A stretch of DNA of 20,575 nucleotides, from positions 1 to 20,575 of the IMG/VR virus record IMGVR_UViG_3300001533_000239, one strand, 5' to 3'. The stretch is from a virus. Below, in pieces: positions 14,779 to 20,575 of this stretch. Position numbers and translations under genes: made by a program. How positions within the stretch are numbered: the first letter of the stretch is position 1; every line of letters starts with the position of its first letter. The notes beneath the pieces are model-generated. The model worked only from the letters and a program-made list of their open reading frames with translations, was not told the DNA's origin and did no database searches.

Positions 14779-15218
14779 CAGTCGCTCCTACTCAGAGTTA
14801 AGTTTCGATTAGTACGTAAATACGGACGTAAATATGACCAAGCAGAAAAACTAACAATACCATTTACAATGTGTTCAGGGTATCCATCAAAAGTTTTTCT
14901 AACACCAAGAAAATTCATACTTGATGTATGTATATTTCGCATCTCATGTTCAATATCGTAACCATCCAAAATAGCATACGCTAGTTCAAAACAAGCATAC
15001 TTGATACTTTGTGGTATTGTGGTATCTGTCCCTCGCGGAAACTCTAATTCTTGATCACTATCATATTTATCACCAATGAAATTCAATCGATCAATTTGTT
15101 GTGTTGCCAGTATCAGTGCAGCTTCACGCTGCTCATCAGTAGCAAGATCCCACGCAGTAGAGACCAAACGTGATTGGAAGTAAATACTTGCATTGGCTAT
15201 AGTGTCATAACTACTCAT
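14778..15218 (-). CDS. Head-tail adaptor, DnaT_2-like family
   Basis: A 146-residue helical protein that matches the family labelled putative DnaT-like ssDNA-binding protein, which is regularly found among phage head genes and is probably a portal adaptor. Visible signature: YFQSRLVSTAWDLATDEQRE, AALILATQQIDRLNFIGDKY, LEFPRG, PQSIKYACFELAYAILDG. The C-terminal part (MNFLGVRKTFDGYPEHI, then RPYLRTNRNLTLSRSD) fits the family's basic end. It overlaps the portal stop by eight bases and has GGGGAGGG before its ATG. Its place before scaffold and coat, rather than after the coat, is somewhat unusual. An adaptor role is more likely than DNA replication, given the setting. Confidence 0.78.
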   Translation of the reverse strand: MSSYDTIANASIYFQSRLVSTAWDLATDEQREAALILATQQIDRLNFIGDKYDSDQELEFPRGTDTTIPQSIKYACFELAYAILDGYDIEHEMRNIHTSSMNFLGVRKTFDGYPEHIVNGIVSFSAWSYLRPYLRTNRNLTLSRSD

Positions 15219-16908
15219 TTAATTTACCCTCCCCACGTTTGGGCTTATCTACTTTCTCACCACTGCTATCGTCTTGTGTGATTTGTGTATCAGCGTCACC
15301 CCTAGCTTGACCATCAGCCCAACCTTGAGCTTCTTTAATACGTCTAATACGTTCTGCATGATCTTTCTTGGCCTGTTCTACTTCACCTTCCTTATATCCA
15401 CGTGCTTTGGATGCAGTTTCAACTGATACTAATCCATTTTTCAAATCTTCAGAAATTACTTTTGTATCAGATGTCATAATTGGCGCTTCTTCGATTTCCC
15501 TTCTAATTGTTTGTAATGTATTTACTGTTACTTTGCCACTTAGTAAAACATTAGCTATTGATTTTGCCATCTCACGCTTAAATGTTTCACTTGGTAGCTT
15601 ACCCATTAGTTTTTCTTTATCTTCAGCTTCCTGCATACGTTCATCATCGCTTTTTAGACTATAATCTTCTGGATAAGTTACTTGTGCAGCATCACTTCCT
15701 TTGAAGTACATTGCCCAATACTGTGCGATTTTATTTTCACCTTGTTGTAATACTGTACCAATATGCGATAATCCACTTTCTAAGCTTTGGAGGTCCATTC
15801 CTTTACTCTCAGCAGATGCCATCTTTGGTGACATATTCGTTAAGGATAAATTGACCAATAATCGAATATCTTGCTTGATCTGTTCACCCTTTTTTATACT
15901 AGCAAGCAATGGCTCGGAAGAAGGATGAATAAATTGTGGTACGTCCAATCCTTTTGGGTAACGTCGACCTTGATTCAATCCTGTTTTGATTGTGCGATCC
16001 TTACCTACTTCAGCAGATGCAGAATCACCTTCATCATCGGGATTAGCTTGTGGCTTAAAGAAACCACCTTCAAATCTAGGATCAAATTGTTCAACATAAA
16101 ACGGAAAATTGGCTTTACGTATGTAGTTGATGTCAGAAGACTCAATGTTCAATAATGCGATTTGGTAATCAGCTACATCTTCCAATAATGATGTAGGTAA
16201 CTCAAACACAACAAAAGGTATTCTAGGAATTTGCAAAAATACTGTATTTTCCAATGTACCCTCAGATGTATGATAATCAACTTTCACACCACCATCAGCT
16301 AAATACACGTGTCTGTATCGTTCGTACATACCACTTGGTAATTTTGTATCTTCATCCACATCATATAAGTAGTCCCTTAGCAATATGCTTGAAAATTCAT
16401 CAGGATAGTTAGGTAAGTCATAAGCCCAAGATCGAATATCTTCAGTCTTGTACAAGTATAAATAAGGTGAAATTCCTTGGGTATCCAATAATGTATTTCC
16501 AGTTAATTCTGGCATATCAACAAATACACCAACTTTTGACATAGTTAGAAGATCAGGTAAAACATCCAAACCGATGAAACTATCCATTGTTTGATTACAT
16601 CGATTTATACCACCATTTTGTCCTAAAATGGCTTCTCTATATGTTGGATGCCCACCTACACGATGAACATCAACCATACGTTGAAAAATGGAATTTTTAA
16701 TATCATTGATTGCACTTTTGGCGAAAGCTGGGCAATATGTAACATTGCGTCTTGCTAAAAAATCAGTATCACTTTCAAGTGTACTGAATTTTTCAAGGTA
16801 CTCAATAACGAAATCACGCCCACCTTTATAAGTTAATCGCCACTTAGTCCACTGATCTGACTCTGCATCATAATTAGGATGCGTGATTTCTGGTATTTGT
16901 ATCAGCAT
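15211..16908 (-). CDS. Portal protein (DUF4055-type)
   Basis: The 565-residue portal forms the dodecameric ring through which DNA enters the head. It lies directly after TerL. The N-terminus carries the family pattern W-x-x-WR-x-TYKGG-RDFVIEYL (residues ~21-38), then NVTYCPAFAKSAINDIKNSI and FQRMVDVHRVGGHPTYREAI. Next come FIGLDVLPDLLTMSKVGVFVDMP with a PYLYLYKTEDIRSWAYD segment, IPFVVFELPTSLLEDVADYQIALLN and a stem/crown region with ESKGMDLQSLESGLSHIG. The last ~40 residues are hydrophilic and low in complexity. The ATG begins just before the TerL stop's end, with AAAAGG upstream. Length is normal for the family. Confidence 0.9.
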   Translation of the reverse strand: MLIQIPEITHPNYDAESDQWTKWRLTYKGGRDFVIEYLEKFSTLESDTDFLARRNVTYCPAFAKSAINDIKNSIFQRMVDVHRVGGHPTYREAILGQNGGINRCNQTMDSFIGLDVLPDLLTMSKVGVFVDMPELTGNTLLDTQGISPYLYLYKTEDIRSWAYDLPNYPDEFSSILLRDYLYDVDEDTKLPSGMYERYRHVYLADGGVKVDYHTSEGTLENTVFLQIPRIPFVVFELPTSLLEDVADYQIALLNIESSDINYIRKANFPFYVEQFDPRFEGGFFKPQANPDDEGDSASAEVGKDRTIKTGLNQGRRYPKGLDVPQFIHPSSEPLLASIKKGEQIKQDIRLLVNLSLTNMSPKMASAESKGMDLQSLESGLSHIGTVLQQGENKIAQYWAMYFKGSDAAQVTYPEDYSLKSDDERMQEAEDKEKLMGKLPSETFKREMAKSIANVLLSGKVTVNTLQTIRREIEEAPIMTSDTKVISEDLKNGLVSVETASKARGYKEGEVEQAKKDHAERIRRIKEAQGWADGQARGDADTQITQDDSSGEKVDKPKRGEGKLNE

Positions 16909-16909
16909 G

Positions 16910-18574
16910 TTAGCGTACCTTTTCTAAGTCCTGACTTTGCCCAATACTCATAGCCAACGGTAGTGCAAGTTCAGAATAATTACGAGCATGTGCATAATGA
17001 TCATCATTGATACTTACATAACGGCTCACTGGATTACCATCTGCATCCTTGCCATAAACACGAACAGGCTCTTTGATTTGTTTCCTATAGTCACTTGGAA
17101 CATCTTTAGGTAAATCTATCGTTCGATTTCTAAATCGACCAAGTGATAAATCTAACCATGATGTGCGATCCACTTGTACCATCAATTCATCTTCTGGACT
17201 TATATGTATTTGTTTTCCATTGACCCCACGAGCATACATACAAAGCAATATACGACCCCAGTACTTTGTAGCAAATTGATACGCCATACGTGTTTCAGGA
17301 TGTCTATCTATCACAACAGCCCATACACCAAAATTTTTAATATATTTGTGTAAATCGTTAAAATCTTCTACATGTCCCGTATACAACAGCCTACAATGTG
17401 CTTCATCATTGATCTCAATACCAGGTGTTCTAGTGTGTGGTAAGTACCAACCATCAATCTCAAAGTGAATTAGCTTACCAACATCAACACCCATCGTCAC
17501 AATTTTGAGATTACCATTTGGACCCATCGTATAATTTTTAATTGAGTTTTCAATTTCAGTATCCGTTACACGTGATCCAGGTGCTTCATATGTAATACCC
17601 AATTTAGAATTATGGAACTCAGTTGCTTCAGTTGGATCTAATTCTGATTTCAATGCAGCAACAGCCATATTACCTGGCCGTCCACCAACAGCAGACGAAT
17701 ACATCTGATTCACAGTAAAACCGCGAATATCACGGTCGGAATATGATGGTACAAATATACCAGTAGTCAAGTATTCGTGTTTTACAACCTGATTACCATC
17801 AAAATGTGGAAGTTTGCCACCACACTCTTTACATATGTAATATGATTCATGGATCTTTGGATCAGTGAACTTATCAGCAGTAATCACAAGACAATCAGGA
17901 TACACGAACTCAGTACGTCTGCTGCAATGTGGACACTTGAACATGAAGTGTTCTTGTGTCGATGCTTTATATTCCTTGTTGATGCCAAAATCATCTAATG
18001 TTGGTGTACTTATCATCAAAACTTGTAATGATTGTTGACCAGATCCACGCTCCTGAGCCAATGTAATGTTAGCTTGTAACATTTCATCGACTTCGTCAAA
18101 AACAAGAAAACCACAAGGTATTGACTTTAGTTTGCTTCGACTACGTGATCCACGTACATATAAATTATTCTGACCTGCACGTTTGTGTCCAACATTACGT
18201 ACATCACTAAATAAATTACGTAAATGTGGTGAAAGTTCAAGAGCAGGATCAAAACGACCTGACGAAAAATCAGATGCATCACTCTCTGAAGGTAAGATAT
18301 ACAAACAATCAATATCTTCGATATCAATCTTAAAAAACGTCATATTGAGCGCCCATTCAGTGAATCCTGTCTGAGCGGCTTTTTGGCCTATGTTTTTCTC
18401 AGCTTTAGTTTCATGCATCTCTTTCAGCCAAGGATGATACTTAAATGTCCATTTACCTGGGAAAGGATTAGACATTACGCGATATTCTTTTGCCCAAGAT
18501 GCAGGAGTTGTAACGGATTGACGTTTCAATCCGGTTGCAATTTTCTCAGCAAATAATCGTTTTAATTCATGCAT
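16910..18574 (-). CDS. terL: Terminase large subunit (lambda GpA-type)
   Basis: The 554-residue packaging motor and nuclease. ATPase: deviant Walker A GQKAAQTG at 63-70, Walker B FLVFDEVDE with acidic pair D160/E161, coupling motif MISTPT at 187-192. A Cys4 site C214/C217 and C248/C251 (CPHC, CKECGG) sits between the domains, as in GpA proteins. RNase H-like nuclease: MGVDVG (D364), VVIDRHPETR (D423) and DDHYAHARNY (D524/D525, H526). All key residues appear intact, and the length is slightly below lambda GpA. The start ATG overlaps the previous stop (TAATG), with GGAGGG upstream. GpA-type terminases usually make cohesive ends, so cos packaging is likely, though no cos site is visible. No small-subunit gene is recognised next to it. 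Confidence 0.95.
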   Translation of the reverse strand: MHELKRLFAEKIATGLKRQSVTTPASWAKEYRVMSNPFPGKWTFKYHPWLKEMHETKAEKNIGQKAAQTGFTEWALNMTFFKIDIEDIDCLYILPSESDASDFSSGRFDPALELSPHLRNLFSDVRNVGHKRAGQNNLYVRGSRSRSKLKSIPCGFLVFDEVDEMLQANITLAQERGSGQQSLQVLMISTPTLDDFGINKEYKASTQEHFMFKCPHCSRRTEFVYPDCLVITADKFTDPKIHESYYICKECGGKLPHFDGNQVVKHEYLTTGIFVPSYSDRDIRGFTVNQMYSSAVGGRPGNMAVAALKSELDPTEATEFHNSKLGITYEAPGSRVTDTEIENSIKNYTMGPNGNLKIVTMGVDVGKLIHFEIDGWYLPHTRTPGIEINDEAHCRLLYTGHVEDFNDLHKYIKNFGVWAVVIDRHPETRMAYQFATKYWGRILLCMYARGVNGKQIHISPEDELMVQVDRTSWLDLSLGRFRNRTIDLPKDVPSDYRKQIKEPVRVYGKDADGNPVSRYVSINDDHYAHARNYSELALPLAMSIGQSQDLEKVR

Positions 18575-19041
18575 TAGAAACCCTCCAATGGAGCATACAC
18601 AAATAATCTATCATCACGCGTATTGGTGTACCGATTCAAAGTAACTGCGTGTGATCCACAACTGATTGATTGTGTTACACTGCGTGTATACACAACATTA
18701 TATGTTACTGTCTGAACAGTACTTGCCTCTTGGCTCATGATTTCAGGATCAATAGGGACTGTTTCCGATGTATCTACAACATGAATTCCTACAATATATT
18801 GTATGATTTCTACTTGAATAATGTTTGGTCTTATTGTCTGTATAATACTTGCTGACTGGCTAATGGATTCAATTTTTGGATTGATGATTGATTGTTCAAC
18901 ATTAACACTATGCGTAACATCAGGTGTCTGTGCAAATGGCGTTTGAGTTACAGACACATCCTGCTCAACCTCAGGCTGCAATCCGCCCAAGGATGGTGAT
19001 ACACTAACAGCGTGTGTGACTGTAACTTCGTAACTTGCCAT
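18574..19041 (-). CDS. Ser/Thr/Gln-rich beta-type protein of unknown function
   Basis: A 155-residue protein with an internally repeating pattern: short strands of alternating Val/Ile with Ser/Thr and Gln, such as VEQDVSVTQT, VTHSVNVEQSI, SISQSASIIQTI, MSQEASTVQTV and TRSVTQSIS. The spacing is irregular, but the recurring S-x-x-Q-[ST] theme suggests a beta-fibre, beta-helix or surface protein (inference). It has no signal peptide. The C-terminus is different and aromatic (RYTNTRDDRLFVYAPLEGF). It lies just before TerL, in the place often held by the small terminase, but it has no helix-turn-helix and does not look like one. It overlaps the preceding and following genes at TAATG junctions. Confidence 0.7.
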   Translation of the reverse strand: MASYEVTVTHAVSVSPSLGGLQPEVEQDVSVTQTPFAQTPDVTHSVNVEQSIINPKIESISQSASIIQTIRPNIIQVEIIQYIVGIHVVDTSETVPIDPEIMSQEASTVQTVTYNVVYTRSVTQSISCGSHAVTLNRYTNTRDDRLFVYAPLEGF

Positions 19042-19322
19042 TAGTAGAACCCAATGATGTTACTTGCACCAGTACCTGTTGCCCAAATACGCTTAATACG
19101 TAATGGATGGATTACACCAGCATTTAGAACACCAGATGGAATAGTAATGATGGAGTCATCAGCCATTGTTAATTTCAATGTACCAGCAGGAGAAAATGCA
19201 ATACCACGGGTGACAAACAATAAATCAGTATCATCTGAAGGTGTAATAGAAAATGCTCCAATAGATGGGCTGCTCTTAGGAGCTACACGTGGATCTTGGT
19301 CTGCATATAAGTCTTTTGCCAT
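19041..19322 (-). CDS. Small phage protein, 93 aa, of a recurrent virion-module family
   Basis: This 93-residue protein has a pattern seen in many phages near head genes: FSITPSDDTDLLFVTRGIAF, then GTLKLTMADDSIITIPSGV, then HPLRIKRIWATGTGASNIIGFY. The order (PSD-x-TDL, an R-G-[IL] strand, a G-x-L-x-[VL] strand, a PLR-x-[KR]R-[VIL] strand, ATGT and a closing small-residue strand) suggests a compact beta fold. The family's function is not established to my knowledge; a virion role such as decoration or head surface is plausible. GAGGAC precedes its ATG. No membrane segment or signal peptide is seen. Confidence 0.75.
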   Translation of the reverse strand: MAKDLYADQDPRVAPKSSPSIGAFSITPSDDTDLLFVTRGIAFSPAGTLKLTMADDSIITIPSGVLNAGVIHPLRIKRIWATGTGASNIIGFY

Positions 19323-19329
19323 TTTGTCC

Positions 19330-19581
19330 TCACACCGTTGCTATGATTGTTTCGATCATTTCCACACCACTTACTGCATTATCTGTATCTGCTGGTGACC
19401 CACCAGCTTGTTCATAAATTGCGTAGTATTTAGCAGGAGATCCAATAGAAGCGGATGCAAATACATTACCAGCGACAACATTTAATGCAACTACATCATC
19501 ACCCCAAGGTGCTTGCACTAAGGGTAATGGCTTAGCATAATATGTACCAGCAGGTAATTTTGCGTAAATTGTTTCAGCCAC
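19330..19581 (-). CDS. Small protein, second copy of a tandem paralogue pair
   Basis: This 83-residue protein aligns along its length with the preceding gene: IYAKLPAG, YYAKPLPLV, PWGDDVVAL, SIGSPAKYYAIYEQAGGSP, TDNAVSGVEMIETI. By eye about a third of positions are identical. The GTG start at 19581 is supported by alignment of its N-terminus (AETIYAKLP) with the paralogue's ATG start. A weak AGGAC lies upstream, partly in the previous stop region. It is probably a small beta-rich soluble protein. Function is unknown; the position between sulfotransferase and TerL suggests virion or packaging use, but nothing in the sequence proves it. Confidence 0.7.
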   Translation of the reverse strand: MAETIYAKLPAGTYYAKPLPLVQAPWGDDVVALNVVAGNVFASASIGSPAKYYAIYEQAGGSPADTDNAVSGVEMIETIIATV

Positions 19582-19582
19582 G

Positions 19583-19891
19583 TTATAGTCCTAAGTTGTG
19601 TCCAATTTCCAACGAAGACTCATAACCCAATTCACCGACAGATACAATAAAGATGTTTTCAAGCATCTGAACAATTCCAATAGTTGTATCTGTTATTAAA
19701 GGATCATCACCACTACGCAGAAAAACAATATAATAGTCTGACGGACTATTGATTTCACTTGACCAATACCATGCTGATGCTTCTTCAGGTAATGTGATGA
19801 CATCATTAGCCCATGGATCTGAAACAATGGGCAGCGGCTTGACATAATAATTATTACCTGTAGGTAATTGTGCATAAATGCGCTCGCCCAT
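19583..19891 (-). CDS. Small protein, first copy of a tandem paralogue pair
   Basis: A 102-residue protein beginning GERIYAQLPTG, followed by YYVKPLPIVSDPWANDVITL, SPSDYYIVFLRSGDDP, TDTTIGIVQMLENIFIV. It shares the IYA-LP-G, YY-KPLP-V, PW-DV-L, SP-YY and TD blocks with the next gene, but has about 20 more C-terminal residues (ELGYESSLEIGHNLGL end). AAGGAG lies before its ATG. The gene pair is separated by only one base between stop and start region. No known family is recognised, and no membrane segment or signal peptide is seen. Confidence 0.72.
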   Translation of the reverse strand: MGERIYAQLPTGNNYYVKPLPIVSDPWANDVITLPEEASAWYWSSEINSPSDYYIVFLRSGDDPLITDTTIGIVQMLENIFIVSVGELGYESSLEIGHNLGL

Positions 19892-19903
19892 TATTAGACT
19901 CCT

Positions 19904-20164
19904 TTACGACTTCAAATCACCGGGATCATCCATATACTTCTTAGCTAGATTTCGTACATCAGTATAGACATTCGCCAATTCAGCAGCATCATCGCCCAGC
20001 TCTGTAACCAAGGCTGCACGAGTATGCTTTTCAATAGCCTGATTCACAGCATTACATGCTTGTATACAAGACTGTACTGCCATACGTAAAACTTGACGAC
20101 AACGATTTGCTCCCTGAGCAGGAGTAGGAGCCAACGGGGTCACACGATCAGAAATAAGAGCCAT
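19904..20164 (-). CDS. Small helical protein, 86 aa, unknown
   Basis: An 86-residue protein with a short Pro-rich start (RVTPLAPTPAQGA), then helical stretches RCRQVLRMAVQSCIQACNAV and NQAIEKHTRAALVTELGDDA, and AELANVYTDVRNLAKKYMDD. The two cysteines sit in one amphipathic helix. Its ATG overlaps the sulfotransferase stop (TAATG), with AGGAGA upstream, so the two are probably coupled. It could be a small oligomeric assembly factor. A small terminase was considered because of position and helicity, but there is no DNA-binding motif and it is short for that role. Confidence 0.65.
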   Translation of the reverse strand: MALISDRVTPLAPTPAQGANRCRQVLRMAVQSCIQACNAVNQAIEKHTRAALVTELGDDAAELANVYTDVRNLAKKYMDDPGDLKS

Positions 20165-20575
20165 TACTTTCTCCTCGAAACAGTGGAACGTAATTGGTGT
20201 GAACCGAAGATGCCATAATGGCTATCGTCTTCGGGAACTGCCTTTTGAGCATTATTGGGGTCAATATCTATCGGATCAAGTCTCAAGAATGTAAATACCT
20301 GACGCATCGTTTGGATTGGATCATCAACTAATGTATTGTAACCTACTCGCATAATGCGGTCATCATGTCCTCTATCATTTAGTCGAGACAACGCCAAACC
20401 CAAAGGCGGTCTACCTGGTGTCGTCCAGTAATTGGCTCTTTCCTGAGCAGTCTTTGGTAACTCACGTGTTTCGGGATGACCTGGATGCTGCCGATATATT
20501 CTCTCTAAAGACGCTATGATCTCGGGGATTGGTCGAACCATACAAATGATCCGAGCATCAGGGAATACATCCCAT
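20164..20575 (-). CDS. Sulfotransferase, C-terminal part (5' end beyond window)
   Basis: The frame is open to the right edge; 136 residues are visible. The ATG at 20541 is internal, since the conserved WDVFPDARIICMVR runs through it. This is the region of PAPS-dependent sulfotransferases that binds the cofactor 3'-phosphate: in VRPIPEIIASLERIYR the Arg and the Ser eight residues on match the R-x7-S spacing. Downstream, RIMRVGYNTLVDDPIQTMRQ and VFTFLRLDP match the family's R-Y-E-D-L-x-x-x-P and F-L-x-L segments, and HYGIFGSHQLR resembles the H-x-[IV]-R end of Sulfotransfer_3 proteins. The product would move sulfate from PAPS to a hydroxyl or amine on an unknown acceptor. The N-terminal P-loop-like 5'-PSB site is outside the window. 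Confidence 0.85.
   Translation of the reverse strand, partial: WDVFPDARIICMVRPIPEIIASLERIYRQHPGHPETRELPKTAQERANYWTTPGRPPLGLALSRLNDRGHDDRIMRVGYNTLVDDPIQTMRQVFTFLRLDPIDIDPNNAQKAVPEDDSHYGIFGSHQLRSTVSRRK

Noticed and set aside
14778-15218. A DNA replication DnaT-like protein
   Set aside because: The family label refers to a presumed similarity; the gene sits between portal and scaffold with no replication genes nearby, so a head adaptor role is more credible.
19904-20164. Small terminase
   Set aside because: Helical and near TerL, but too short, with no DNA-binding motif; not enough to assign.
20164-20541. Sulfotransferase taken as a complete 125-residue gene starting at the ATG at 20541
   Set aside because: The frame continues upstream with conserved sulfotransferase sequence (WDVFPDARIIC) to the window edge, so the gene is longer and that ATG is internal.
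1-20575. CRISPR array, tRNA genes, integrase or insertion sequence
   Set aside because: No regularly spaced direct repeats, no cloverleaf-like segment, no transposase or recombinase motif was seen in any frame.

Overview
The window is a run of virion genes from a tailed double-stranded DNA phage. All of it is read on the minus strand, so gene order is from the right end to the left end of the printed sequence. It looks like part of a siphovirus genome (long, flexible, non-contractile tail). The evidence is a lambda GpA-type large terminase, a portal, a P22-like coat protein with a separate scaffold gene, one tail-tube protein, a tail-assembly chaperone and a 1402-residue tape measure, with no sheath or baseplate-wedge genes visible. 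At the usual ~1.5 Å of tail per tape-measure residue the tail would be about 200 nm (inference). The DNA is A+T-rich in most genes. The host cannot be named from what is here. No integrase, lysis cassette, replication gene, tRNA or CRISPR array is in the window.

Layout in transcription order. (1) 20575-20164: the C-terminal part of a PAPS-dependent sulfotransferase, cut by the right edge. (2) 20164-18574: five small genes, including a tandem pair of paralogues (19891-19583 and 19581-19330), a 93-residue protein of a recurrent small phage family, and a Ser/Thr/Gln-rich beta-type protein. (3) 18574-12581: DNA packaging and head genes, namely TerL, portal, DnaT_2-like adaptor, scaffold and coat. 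(4) 12523-11402: a small coiled-coil/membrane protein and two candidate neck proteins. (5) 11401-5503: tail tube, tail-assembly chaperone with a -1 frameshift extension, an HK97-gp10-like protein and the tape measure. (6) 5502-1: tail tip, with a 172-residue virion-type protein, two similar ~127-residue proteins, a 983-residue hub and a fibre-like protein cut by the left edge whose last visible part resembles a tail-collar domain.

Genes are tightly packed: stops and starts overlap (TAATG, TGATG, ATGA, GTGA) or lie within about 25 bases of each other. The only larger spaces are ~57 bases after the coat gene, which hold a hairpin, and ~120 bases between the chaperone stop and the next start, which are filled by the frameshift extension. 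No stretch over 300 bases lacks a gene. The cluster reads as one late operon with translational coupling. I saw no convincing promoter inside it.

Main points of interest are: the unannotated -1 frame extension of the tail chaperone; a sharp G+C jump inside the left-edge fibre gene that falls at its collar-like domain; the sulfotransferase beside the packaging genes; a shared N-terminal peptide in scaffold and coat; the block of small uncharacterised genes where a small terminase would be expected; and a membrane protein lodged between coat and neck genes.
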